Below, in pieces: positions 1 through 6,832 of a stretch of 8,943 nt of DNA. The number at the start of each line of letters is the position of its first letter. Positions within the stretch are counted from its first letter, which is position 1. The stretch lies in the NCBI GenBank assembly GCA_018671205.1, contig JABHIC010000401.1, positions 1-8,943 of the forward strand, given 5' to 3'. The DNA comes from Gammaproteobacteria bacterium. Its GTDB lineage: Bacteria > Pseudomonadota > Gammaproteobacteria > GCF-002020875. The notes beneath the pieces were generated by a model. It worked only from the letters and a program-made list of their open reading frames with translations. It had not been told where the DNA came from and did no database searches. The position numbers and the translations under genes are program-made.

Positions 1-624
1 TCCGCGCATGGCATCCGCCCACTAAAACGACTGGAGCAGCTGGGGCTGTTGGGACCGCGCCTTGCGGCAGTCCATATGACCCAGCTTACAGAGGATGAAA
101 TTCAGCTGCTGGCAGAGCGTAATGTCTCGGTAGTTCACTGCCCGGAGTCCAACCTCAAACTGGCCAGTGGCTTCTCTCCTGTGGATCAGCTGATGAAGGC
201 AGGAGTTAATGTTGCATTGGGTACCGACGGTGCGGCCAGTAACAACGACCTCGACCTGCTCGCAGAGATGCGTACCGCAGCCCTGCTGGCCAAGGGGGTC
301 GCGGGGGATGCAACCGCCCTCTCTGCCCACCAGGCACTAGAGATGGCCACACTACGTGGGGCTCGTGCGATCGGCCTGGAGTCTCTGGTCGGCTCGCTGG
401 TTGCCGGCAAGGCCGCTGATCTGATCGCCATTGATCTCGGTGGTCTGGAGTCTCAGCCAATTTACGATGTGGCCTCACATCTGGTCTATGCGACACAGCG
501 TAATCAGGTACGTGAGGTATGGGTCAATGGACAACATCTGCTGCACGAGGGCGAGCTACTGACCCTGGAAAGCGAAAAAGTGATGCGACAGAGCAGGCAT
601 TGGCAAGGTAAAATCCGCCCATGA
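1..624 (+). CDS. mtaD: 5-methylthioadenosine/S-adenosylhomocysteine deaminase (TRZ/ATZ amidohydrolase), 3' part only
   Basis: The reading frame is open from base 1, so this is the C-terminal 207 residues of a protein that is usually about 430-445 aa; the start lies upstream of the window. Family role: zinc-dependent deamination of methylthioadenosine, S-adenosylhomocysteine or adenosine in cytoplasmic purine/methionine salvage. Seen: the segment leading to AVHMTQL, then HCPESNLKLASG with a conserved His, then GTDGAASNNDLD with the metal-binding Asp. After these comes the composite beta domain (VAGKAADLIAIDL), which closes the amidohydrolase fold. The stop overlaps the ubiG start (ATGA, 4 bp), implying translational coupling. 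In Pseudomonas the same deaminase directly precedes ubiG, which supports the name. The exact substrate is inferred from family and context; a related guanine or chlorohydrolase-like deaminase cannot be fully excluded without the N-terminus. Confidence 0.86.
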   Translation, partial: SAHGIRPLKRLEQLGLLGPRLAAVHMTQLTEDEIQLLAERNVSVVHCPESNLKLASGFSPVDQLMKAGVNVALGTDGAASNNDLDLLAEMRTAALLAKGVAGDATALSAHQALEMATLRGARAIGLESLVGSLVAGKAADLIAIDLGGLESQPIYDVASHLVYATQRNQVREVWVNGQHLLHEGELLTLESEKVMRQSRHWQGKIRP

Positions 625-1361
625 AAAATAGAGAAGAGCAGCACAGTGAGGATCACCAGGAGAATGTTGATCCTGACGAGATCGCCAAGTTTGAGGCACT
701 TGCCCACCGTTGGTGGGATCGCAATAGCGAGTTCAAACCCCTGCATGACATGAACCCTCTGCGGCTCGATTATATCGAGCACTTTACCTCTATGGCGGGT
801 AAAAAGATTCTCGATGTCGGCTGTGGAGGGGGGATCCTCTCCGAGGGGATGGCACAAGCCGGTGCGATAGTGACCGGTATCGATATGGGTGAGGCCCCCC
901 TCTCTGTGGCACGACTCCACCTGCTGGAGTCCCAGCTGGAGGTCGAATATCGACAGGTTACCGTTGAGGCACTGGCGCAGGAGGCTCCCGGCAGCTATGA
1001 CATAATCACCTGTATGGAGATGCTGGAACATGTCCCTGACCCCGGATCGACCATCCGCGCCTGTAGTGCGCTGGTCAAGCCGGAGGGTGAGCTCTTCTTC
1101 TCCACCATTAACCGCAATTTAAAGTCCTATATGATGGCCATCATCGGCGCTGAATATATCCTCAACCTGCTCCCAAAGGGGACCCATGAGCATGATAAAT
1201 TCATCAAGCCTGCGGAGATGGAGCAGTGGTGCCGTAGTGCCAACCTCGCGCTGGATGACCTCAGCGGGATGCACTACAACCCACTGACAATGGTCTACAG
1301 CCTGGGGGGTAATGTTGATGTCAACTATTTTGCCCACGCCAGACTACTCGTGGATGAGTGA
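621..1361 (+). CDS. ubiG: Ubiquinone biosynthesis O-methyltransferase UbiG
   Basis: A 246-aa SAM-dependent methyltransferase that performs both O-methylation steps of ubiquinone synthesis. Seen: N-terminal DPDEIAKFEALAHRWWD and FKPLHDMNPLRLDYI, both hallmarks of UbiG. Next is SAM motif I ILDVGCGGGILSE (residues 63-75), an acidic residue ending the next strand (GIDMG, around 87-90), CMEMLEHVPDP (131-141), FFSTINRN (159-166), GAEYILNLLPKGTH and a C-terminal NVDVNYFAHAR. The family signature is complete and the length is normal (E. coli UbiG is about 240 aa). The ATG overlaps the mtaD stop by 4 bp, and the 3' end overlaps the mupP start by 8 bp. Its presence means the organism makes ubiquinone, a possible electron donor pool for the membrane cytochrome encoded on the opposite strand. 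Confidence 0.97.
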   Translation: MKNREEQHSEDHQENVDPDEIAKFEALAHRWWDRNSEFKPLHDMNPLRLDYIEHFTSMAGKKILDVGCGGGILSEGMAQAGAIVTGIDMGEAPLSVARLHLLESQLEVEYRQVTVEALAQEAPGSYDIITCMEMLEHVPDPGSTIRACSALVKPEGELFFSTINRNLKSYMMAIIGAEYILNLLPKGTHEHDKFIKPAEMEQWCRSANLALDDLSGMHYNPLTMVYSLGGNVDVNYFAHARLLVDE

Positions 1362-2028
1362 GGATGCGCTGAAGGTGGGTTACAAAGCCGTCTTATTCGA
1401 TCTCGATGGCACCCTGGCCGACACCGCTCCTGACCTTGCCTACGCACTGAATCAGACCCTGATCAGAGCGAACAGAGAGCCGCTTGCACTGGCGTCGATC
1501 CGGGCTGTTGCCTCTAATGGCAGTGCCCCGCTGATCCGACTCGGCTTTGGTGAGGGGTTGGATGAGAGTGAATTCAGCGATCATCAGCAGCGCTTGCTCT
1601 CTATCTATCGACAAAACCTGACCCGGGAGACCACGCTGATGAGGGGTATGGCTCCCCTGCTCAACCAGCTAGAGGAGCAGTCCATTCGCTGGGGAGTGGT
1701 CACTAATAAGCCGGCCCGTTTCACCGAGCCATTGATGGAGCAGCTTGCACTTACCCAGCGTGCCGCCTGCATTGTCAGTGGGGATACCACAACAGAGCCA
1801 AAACCCCACCCCAGACCTCTGTTGTACGCCTGCGAACAGCTCGGACTGGAGCCTTCTCTCTGCCTCTATGTCGGTGATGCCCGCCGTGACATTGAGGCGG
1901 GCAGACGCGCCCGGATGACCACCCTGGCGGCCCGCTTTGGCTACCTCACGCCGGAGGATGAGATCTCACACTGGGGGGCCGATGGAATCATCGACCAGCC
2001 CGGAGATATCCTGCAGTGGATTCATTAA
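1354..2028 (+). CDS. mupP: HAD phosphatase, probable N-acetylmuramic acid 6-phosphate phosphatase MupP
   Basis: A 224-aa HAD-superfamily hydrolase. Catalytic motifs seen: LFDLDGTLADT (nucleophile D16, acid/base D18), VVTNKP (T117), EPKPHP (K150) and GDARRDIEAG (D175, D179), with an alpha-helical cap between. Automatic annotation would say phosphoglycolate phosphatase (gph). However, the WGVVTNKPxRFxEPLMxQL block, the GYLxPEDxxxxWGAD tail and the position directly after ubiG match Pseudomonas MupP. MupP removes the 6-phosphate from MurNAc-6P in the AmgK/MurU cell-wall recycling route. I chose ATG 1354, which overlaps ubiG by 8 bp, because it puts the DLDGT motif at the usual distance from the N-terminus. 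In-frame ATGs at 1312 and 1318 would add 12-14 atypical residues and lie deeper in ubiG. The 3' end overlaps rmuC by 13 bp. The substrate is inferred, not shown. Confidence 0.8.
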   Translation: MSEDALKVGYKAVLFDLDGTLADTAPDLAYALNQTLIRANREPLALASIRAVASNGSAPLIRLGFGEGLDESEFSDHQQRLLSIYRQNLTRETTLMRGMAPLLNQLEEQSIRWGVVTNKPARFTEPLMEQLALTQRAACIVSGDTTTEPKPHPRPLLYACEQLGLEPSLCLYVGDARRDIEAGRRARMTTLAARFGYLTPEDEISHWGADGIIDQPGDILQWIH

Positions 2029-3305
2029 CCCTGCTGCTACTGCTCCTGATCGGTCTGCTTCCGATCACCCTGCTGTTGTGGCGCAGAGCAGAACGGAGCC
2101 AGCAGGAAAATAGCCAGCTACGAACCGACAATGCCCGCCTGGAGGCCACGCTACAGAGTGAACGCAACCATCTACAGGAGCGTCTGGACCATGCACGCAG
2201 TGAGAATCAGGAGCAGCTCCAGCAGACCCTGCATACCCTCACCCACGCTGCACTGAAAGAGAACAGTGCCTCTTTCCTCAATCTGGCACAAGAGTCTCTC
2301 AGCAGGCACCACACAGCGTCAGAAGGGGTATTAAAGGAGCGGCAACAGGCAATTGATGCGCTACTGCAGCCGATCCGCACCACACTGGAGAGGAGTGACA
2401 AACAGCTACGGGAGATCGAGAAGGAGCGTAAGGAGCAGTACGGTGCCCTCACCCACCACCTGGAGAGCATCACCCTGACCCAGCAGCAGCTACAGCAAGA
2501 GACCCGTAACCTGGTGCAGGCACTACGTCGCCCCGAGGTGCGGGGGCAGTGGGGTGAGCTGACACTGAAACGGCTGGCGGAGTTAGCGGGGATGGTAGAG
2601 CATGCCGATTTTATCCAGCAGGAGTCGATTGAGGGAGAAGAGGGGTTGCTACGCCCGGATATGGTGATCCACCTGCCCGACCAGCGTGCCATTATTGTTG
2701 ATGCAAAGACCCCGTTGGATGCCTATATCAGCGCCACTGAGGCCACTCAGGATGAACAGCGCAACCGGGAGCTGGAGCGCCACAGTCGCAATGTACGAAA
2801 ACGGGTCAAGGAGTTGGCCGCCAAGAGTTACTGGTCCCAGTTTGAGGAGAGTCCCGACTTTGTGGTTCTCTTTATTCCGGGGGACCAATTCCTTAGCAGT
2901 GCTCTGGAGCGGGACCATACCCTGCTGGAGGATGCCCTGAAAGAGAAGGTCATTCTGGCCACCCCCACCAGTCTGGTCGCTCTGCTACGTGCAGTCGCCT
3001 TTGGCTGGAAGCAGCAGGAGGTGGCGCGAAATGCAGAGACAATCCGCGAGGTGGGGGTTCAGCTCTATGAGCGTCTGACCACCTTTAGCAACCACCTCAC
3101 CAGGCTGGGTAAAAGCCTGGGCAGTGGCGTCGATGCCTTTAATAAGGCGGTCAGCTCACTGGAGAGAAACGTACTGCCCGGTGCACGACGATTTACCGAG
3201 ATGGGCATTCACCCCAAGAGTGAGCTGATTGATCCCTCCCCGGTAGAGAAGCTGACCCGTAGCCCAAAAGATCTACAACCTCAAGAAAATAACAGCAATG
3301 GATAA
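2016..3305 (+). CDS. rmuC: DNA recombination protein RmuC homolog
   Basis: A 429-aa protein. Seen: an N-terminal hydrophobic segment (about residues 3-22) followed by WRR, i.e. a membrane anchor with a cytoplasmic body. Next come a long charged coiled coil rich in Gln, Glu and Arg (about 25-170) and the conserved RmuC domain, with RGQWGELTLKRLAELAGM (176-193), RPDMVIHLPDQRAIIVDAK (213-231) and FVVLFIPGD (282-290). The PD...DAK spacing (P214-D215 and D229-K231) resembles a PD-(D/E)XK nuclease core, as proposed for this family, which limits rearrangements at inverted repeats in E. coli. The exact biochemistry is unsettled. The start is GTG 2016, with GGAG 10 nt upstream at 2002-2005. It overlaps mupP by 13 bp and yciK by 8 bp. 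In Pseudomonas yciK follows mupP directly, so rmuC looks inserted into an otherwise conserved order. Confidence 0.93.
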   Translation: MDSLTLLLLLLIGLLPITLLLWRRAERSQQENSQLRTDNARLEATLQSERNHLQERLDHARSENQEQLQQTLHTLTHAALKENSASFLNLAQESLSRHHTASEGVLKERQQAIDALLQPIRTTLERSDKQLREIEKERKEQYGALTHHLESITLTQQQLQQETRNLVQALRRPEVRGQWGELTLKRLAELAGMVEHADFIQQESIEGEEGLLRPDMVIHLPDQRAIIVDAKTPLDAYISATEATQDEQRNRELERHSRNVRKRVKELAAKSYWSQFEESPDFVVLFIPGDQFLSSALERDHTLLEDALKEKVILATPTSLVALLRAVAFGWKQQEVARNAETIREVGVQLYERLTTFSNHLTRLGKSLGSGVDAFNKAVSSLERNVLPGARRFTEMGIHPKSELIDPSPVEKLTRSPKDLQPQENNSNG

Positions 3306-4047
3306 AAACTACATACCCCGCCCTGACCTGCTGAGTGGCCGCACAATACTGGTCACCGGAGCCGGAGAGGGCATTGGACGTGCCGCAGCAGAGAGCTATG
3401 CCGCACATGGTGCCACCGTTCTACTGGTAGGCCGTACACTCTTCCGTCTGGAGGATACCTATGATGCTATCGTGACAGCGGGCCACCCACAACCGTACCT
3501 CTTTCCTCTCGACTTCTCCAAGGCGGAAGAGTCAGACTATCAGGGGTTGGCAGGCGGGATCGCACAGGAGATGGGGCACCTCGATGGGCTGCTCCACAAT
3601 GCCGCTCATCTGGGAGATCTCAGCCCAATGGAGCACTTCTCGCTGAAGCAGTGGGAGACCGTCTTTCGAGTCAATGTCACGGCAGAGTTTCTACTCACCA
3701 AACACTGTATTCCACTCCTCAAACAGTCCCATCAGGGGGCCATTCTCTTCACCAGTTCTGGCGTAGGACAACGAGGCATTGCCTATTGGGGGGCCTACTC
3801 CGCCTCTAAATTTGCCAATGAGGGGATGGCGCAGATTCTGGCTGATGAGCTGGAGAGCGAGGGGATTCGAGTCAACACCATCGACCCGGGTGTGGCCCGT
3901 ACGGTGATGCGCGCCAAGGCATTTCCGGGGGAGAACCCCAATCAGAACCCGGAACCAAAAAGATTGATGGGCGCCTATCTCTATCTGATGGGAGAGGATA
4001 GCCTGGGCCACAGCGGAGAACGGATCAACGCATGGGTATCAACTTAG
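3298..4047 (+). CDS. yciK: YciK-family short-chain dehydrogenase/reductase
   Basis: A 249-aa classical SDR with a Rossmann fold. Seen: cofactor loop TGAGEGIG (residues 20-27); an NAA motif (101-103) after LDGLLH, where most SDRs have NNAG; FRVNVTAEF with catalytic-tetrad Asn N126; FTSSGVG (likely Ser154); and the catalytic pair Y167-x3-K171 in GAYSASK. Then comes DPGVARTVMRAKAFPGE, typical of the YciK branch. R46 after the second beta strand (LLVGRT) is compatible with NADP(H), but this is inference. The substrate of YciK proteins is not established. The ATG overlaps the rmuC stop by 8 bp and no strong ribosome-binding site is visible, so coupled translation is likely. It is the last gene of the plus-strand operon; its TAG overlaps the stop of a small minus-strand ORF. 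Confidence 0.85.
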   Translation: MDKNYIPRPDLLSGRTILVTGAGEGIGRAAAESYAAHGATVLLVGRTLFRLEDTYDAIVTAGHPQPYLFPLDFSKAEESDYQGLAGGIAQEMGHLDGLLHNAAHLGDLSPMEHFSLKQWETVFRVNVTAEFLLTKHCIPLLKQSHQGAILFTSSGVGQRGIAYWGAYSASKFANEGMAQILADELESEGIRVNTIDPGVARTVMRAKAFPGENPNQNPEPKRLMGAYLYLMGEDSLGHSGERINAWVST

Positions 4048-4121
4048 CCACGTCTCCACAGACGTACCAACACCACAACGACCGCCACCAACAACGCAAT
4101 CAGTAACCAGATGCGCCACAT
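4044..4121 (-). CDS. 25-aa hydrophobic ORF: separate small membrane protein or detached C-terminal anchor of the ankyrin protein
   Basis: Read on the minus strand from ATG 4121 to TAA 4044. The product begins MWRIWLLIALL, continues with a Val/Leu-rich stretch and ends RLWRRG: one transmembrane helix with a basic tail. A strong Shine-Dalgarno GGAGGAGG (complement of 4127-4134) lies 5 nt upstream, inside the last codons of the ankyrin gene, whose stop is 2 nt before this ATG. That is how a coupled small protein would look. Equally, this frame stays open upstream into the ankyrin gene. A one-base shift at the six-A run (complement of 4154-4159) would fuse it to the ankyrin protein as a C-terminal membrane anchor. 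I do not recognise a known family. That a TM-encoding frame exists here is certain; whether it is a separate gene is not. Confidence 0.45.
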   Translation of the reverse strand: MWRIWLLIALLVAVVVVLVRLWRRG

Positions 4122-4123
4122 GG

Positions 4124-4747
4124 TTACCTCCTCCGTTTCTGGACAGTCAGCTCTTTTTTCATATTGTAACCCACAGCCAAATCGATCGGACTGTAACCAT
4201 CCTCATCTTCGATATCCACACCCGCACCCCCCGCTACCAGGACCCTCACCATCGAGTGGTTCCCTCTGCGAACAGCCGCGTGAAGAACGGTCTCCCCGTG
4301 TCGATTCTGCATATTCAGATTTGCCCCACGATCAACCAGAATCTGAACCATCACAATCAGGTCGCGTCTAGCCGCTTCTCGTAGCGGGGTATCCCCAAAT
4401 CGATTTTTGTGATCAATATTGGCGCCACGCTCAATCAGTAATTCGACCAACCCATGGTCTCCCCTATAGACCGCCTGCAGCAGTGGCGAATCACCAAAGT
4501 GGTTCTCGATATTAACATCGGCACCTCTCCTGATCAGTAGCTCGATCATCTCCGGGGTCTGCGCCAGGTGGAGAGGACGCTCATCATAGCGATTCGCCTG
4601 ATCCACTGACGTCGCATGTTCCTTCAGCAACTGAGAGACCCGTTCCAGATCGTTGTGAGCAACAAAATCATGAATGGTATGAGCGGCATCAACCGAGGAG
4701 ACGACCAGCAGCATCATTGTGACCCATAACGCCTGCTTCCTAAACAT
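4124..4747 (-). CDS. Secreted ankyrin-repeat protein
   Basis: A 207-aa protein on the minus strand. Seen: a signal peptide (MFRKQ basic start, hydrophobic WVTMMLLVVSS, likely cleavage in the VDAAHT region, about residues 18-22). The rest is ankyrin repeats: a degenerate one at about 23-50, then repeats near 53-84, 85-116, 118-149 and 150-182 with the usual GDTPLREAA, VQILVDRGANLN and GETVLHAAVRRGN patterns, and a partial one at 183-200. Ankyrin repeats bind proteins; no enzyme domain is visible. The start at 4747 has GAGGAG 7 nt upstream (complement of 4755-4760). It begins 41 bp after the nine-heme cytochrome stop, so it is probably co-transcribed and works in the periplasm near that protein, perhaps as a scaffold or protective factor (inference). 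The C-terminus KKELTVQKRRR may be an artefact of a frame shift at six A residues (complement of 4154-4159). Confidence 0.85.
   Translation of the reverse strand: MFRKQALWVTMMLLVVSSVDAAHTIHDFVAHNDLERVSQLLKEHATSVDQANRYDERPLHLAQTPEMIELLIRRGADVNIENHFGDSPLLQAVYRGDHGLVELLIERGANIDHKNRFGDTPLREAARRDLIVMVQILVDRGANLNMQNRHGETVLHAAVRRGNHSMVRVLVAGGAGVDIEDEDGYSPIDLAVGYNMKKELTVQKRRR
4127..4134 (-). promoter_or_regulatory. Strong Shine-Dalgarno for the 25-aa ORF, embedded in ankyrin codons
   Basis: On the minus strand GGAGGAGG followed by TAACC and then ATG. It is formed by the last Arg codons of the ankyrin gene (CGG AGG AGG TAA). If the ankyrin frame actually continues in the -1 frame, the same bases read as Glu codons (GAG GAG) and the resemblance to a ribosome-binding site is accidental. 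Confidence 0.45.
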
Positions 4748-4788
4748 AACTCATCTCCTCTAATACGGTAATGGTGCCATCCCTACCA

Positions 4789-6711
4789 CTATAGCATACT
4801 GACATAACCAATCGTCACCAGTGTCAATAGCGTCAAGCCAACGAAGATCAAGAGTGCTCCCAGCACATTAGAGCCTGTCTGCATCGCCTTTGACGGTTTC
4901 TTCATCAGGTACCGGGATAGTTCACCACTCGCTTTCAGACGATCATACTCCAGACGGTGCTCATGCTTGAACTCATCCAGTGGAATCGCCCCGGTAAAGA
5001 TAGTTGTACTCATTGGGAACTTATCCGGACGGAAGTGGGCGTTAAAGAAGTGAACCGTAAACAGGAACATGGTCGCCAGCAGCGCCTCTTCAGCATGGAT
5101 AATAGTCGCAATATTAAATACCGAACCGGGCAAAATGATCGCTGTCAAGGTGGGTGAAAAGAGCATCATACCACTCAGACCAATGACCCCGGCACCCCAG
5201 AACGGAGCCCAGTAATCAAACTTTTGCCAGTAAGACCAGCGGTCAAAACTGGGGCGCTCCGCCTTACCGAAGAACCAGCGGAACATTTCGGCCACATCAC
5301 GCAGGTCTTGAAGATTGGGGATCATAGAGGTGGGGCCAAACCAGCGAAAGGTTTTACGGTTCGCAATAATATTGTAGAGCGCAATACCGAAATGGACCAT
5401 AAACACCGTGAGCCAGGTCACCGCTGCGGTGCGGTGAATAATCCCCTCCACCTCGGGACCACCCAGCAGGTTGATCACAAAGGGAGCCCATGCGGTATGA
5501 GAGAAGAGCAGGGTTGAGCCACTCAACACCAGAGTCATCGTACTCATTGCAAATAGCAGATGAATAACTCTCCAGACTGCGGTGAAACGGCGGAAAAATA
5601 CCTGCTCACCTGAACCCTGCTCTGCTTCAGAGGGGGGGCGATACCCTTTACCCGCTTTACGCTCCTGATATTCACGATAGAACCACAAAAGGACATGAGT
5701 CCAGAAGAAGAGGAATACACTGACAATCAGCAGATTCATAAATTTGGCGGTCATCCAGATCATCGGATAACGGTCAAAATCATCCGCATTTCCGTGCGCA
5801 TGGAAACCAAGGAACCCCTCAGGAGCATCCTCATGACACTGTTGACAGGTCTTCAGACGGTTATCCTGATGTACGGCTGAGGCTGGATCATCAACCTTAC
5901 GAAGGTCATGGCTGCCGTGACAATCGTAACATTTTGCCGTATTGGTATAACCGAGCCGATTGACCTGTCCATGATAAGAGGACATATAGGTCTTGAATGA
6001 GGTCTCATGACAATTACCACAATTTTGGGTAATGGTCAGCTTCATCGCATCTTCATCCGGGGAGCCAATATTGTGCGAGGTGTGGCAGTCGGAACAGACC
6101 GCTGCCTCACTGTTCCCCTTTTCAGTCACCTCTTTGCCATGAATGGAGCCAAGATAGGCCTCTTTCGCCTCCTGATGACACTTTCCACAAATCTCCGGGA
6201 TCCTCAGACGGTGGTCAGCACGCGCCTCACTTCCCAGGGTACCGATAGTATGAGGATCATGACAGTCGTGACAGGTTGCATTGGTTTTAGACTGGTCGGC
6301 AAGACTTGGCCGGGCATGAACAGAGTGCATATAACTGTCGATCTGTTGCATTACCACATCCAGACGCTGATACTTCGGGTCACTCTCACCCTGCTGTTTC
6401 TCCCACTGCTCCTGGTGGCACTGAACACAACTTACCGAGATGGTGGGCTGCTCCTGATGGTATTTTTTTGTGATATTGGTATGACAGCCCACACAGTTCT
6501 GACGCCCGTGGACACTCTCCTCAAACTTCTCTTCATCTACATAGATATAAACCTCTGTACCATCATCCAGGGTCTCTATCTTCTCATCCTCATCCGAGTG
6601 ACAGCGGATACAGACCTTATTCGGAACTATTTTCTTGCTCTTTTGCGCTGTGGTTTCCCCCTCCGCTGCCGCCGCATGGAGCGTCGTATTATGTAATCCC
6701 AACAGCATCAA
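4789..6711 (-). CDS. Nine-heme c-type / b-type cytochrome fusion, CbcL-like membrane quinol oxidoreductase
   Basis: A 640-aa frame on the minus strand (from TTG 6711; ATG 6708 is the next codon). The N-terminal half has nine CxxCH heme c motifs (Cys at residues 34, 73, 95, 147, 175, 206, 231, 261, 289) with many extra His for bis-His ligation. The C-terminal half has about six hydrophobic helices (near 323-345, 382-404, 428-450, 503-522, 530-558, 614-638). His residues at 384, 426, 440, 539 and 554 are candidate ligands for two b hemes, as in FdnI/HydC/PhsC-type cytochrome b. This matches the layout of Geobacter CbcL, a quinol-linked cytochrome used in metal respiration; function here is inferred. 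The start is abnormal: the open frame truncates the signal peptide, and a clean one lies one base out of frame upstream (to GTG 6751). Downstream is the ankyrin gene, upstream a DUF3365 heme protein. Confidence 0.92.
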   Translation of the reverse strand: MMLLGLHNTTLHAAAAEGETTAQKSKKIVPNKVCIRCHSDEDEKIETLDDGTEVYIYVDEEKFEESVHGRQNCVGCHTNITKKYHQEQPTISVSCVQCHQEQWEKQQGESDPKYQRLDVVMQQIDSYMHSVHARPSLADQSKTNATCHDCHDPHTIGTLGSEARADHRLRIPEICGKCHQEAKEAYLGSIHGKEVTEKGNSEAAVCSDCHTSHNIGSPDEDAMKLTITQNCGNCHETSFKTYMSSYHGQVNRLGYTNTAKCYDCHGSHDLRKVDDPASAVHQDNRLKTCQQCHEDAPEGFLGFHAHGNADDFDRYPMIWMTAKFMNLLIVSVFLFFWTHVLLWFYREYQERKAGKGYRPPSEAEQGSGEQVFFRRFTAVWRVIHLLFAMSTMTLVLSGSTLLFSHTAWAPFVINLLGGPEVEGIIHRTAAVTWLTVFMVHFGIALYNIIANRKTFRWFGPTSMIPNLQDLRDVAEMFRWFFGKAERPSFDRWSYWQKFDYWAPFWGAGVIGLSGMMLFSPTLTAIILPGSVFNIATIIHAEEALLATMFLFTVHFFNAHFRPDKFPMSTTIFTGAIPLDEFKHEHRLEYDRLKASGELSRYLMKKPSKAMQTGSNVLGALLIFVGLTLLTLVTIGYVSML

Positions 6712-6751
6712 AAGTAGAGAGTAGCTTTAATAGATGAACCATGTTTTTCAC
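6706..6751 (-). other. Probable true 5' end and signal-peptide start of the nine-heme cytochrome, out of frame by one base
   Basis: From GTG 6751 the minus strand reads MKNMVHLLKLLST, then leaves the cytochrome frame and stops after a few codons. If the four-T run (complement of 6710-6713) is read as three, it continues LMLLGLHNTTLHAAAAEG straight into the cytochrome. This gives a textbook signal peptide with a Lys-containing n-region, a hydrophobic core and an Ala-rich cleavage site. Starting at 6711 or 6708 instead leaves no positive n-region, and no ribosome-binding site sits close by. Possible causes are an indel error in the assembly, a real inactivating mutation, or frameshifting during expression. 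Confidence 0.75.
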
Positions 6752-6760
6752 TGCGTCATT

Positions 6761-6766
6761 CTCCTC
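6761..6766 (-). promoter_or_regulatory. Shine-Dalgarno upstream of the out-of-frame cytochrome start
   Basis: GAGGAG on the minus strand, 9 nt before GTG 6751. An ATG at 6759 between them opens only a three-codon reading frame (ATG ACG CAG TGA) whose TGA overlaps the GTG. The site decides the start: it supports translation beginning at 6751 rather than at the in-frame TTG 6711, about 50 nt away. Confidence 0.6.
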
Positions 6767-6792
6767 GAAACAGTTTTTTATATCCAAACCAC

Positions 6793-6829
6793 AGAGTGGC
6801 CACCGCTCATAAGAAGCGGCAGCCACTCT
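6793..6829 (-). other. Intergenic hairpin upstream of the nine-heme cytochrome
   Basis: Inverted repeat AGAGTGGC (6793-6800) / GCCACTCT (6822-6829), with an inner CCGCT (6803-6807) / AGCGG (6815-6819) around a 7-nt loop and a CA/CA internal mismatch. No U-tract follows on either strand, so it is a poor intrinsic terminator. It could be an mRNA stabiliser or processing site that sets different levels for the two cytochromes. Confidence 0.55.
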
Positions 6830-6832
6830 TTG

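Noticed and set aside
4050..4065. Perfect hairpin ACGTCT-CCAC-AGACGT at the convergent yciK/small-ORF ends
   Set aside because: Six base pairs with no U-tract on either strand; lies inside the small ORF and is too weak to call a bidirectional terminator.
4044..4160. PEP-CTERM or GlyGly-CTERM sorting signal at the possible ankyrin tail
   Set aside because: TM helix plus Arg fits in general, but the defining Pro-Glu-Pro or Gly-Gly motif is missing and no sortase-like gene is visible.
4111..4371. Plus-strand ORF of 86 codons opposite the ankyrin gene
   Set aside because: Low-complexity Pro/Ser/His composition typical of a reverse-strand shadow of ankyrin repeats; no ribosome-binding site.
6007..6696. 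Long plus-strand ORF of 229 codons opposite the heme domain
   Set aside because: It mirrors the multiheme CxxCH coding region; the minus strand has nine heme motifs and an obvious function, and the plus product has no recognisable domain.
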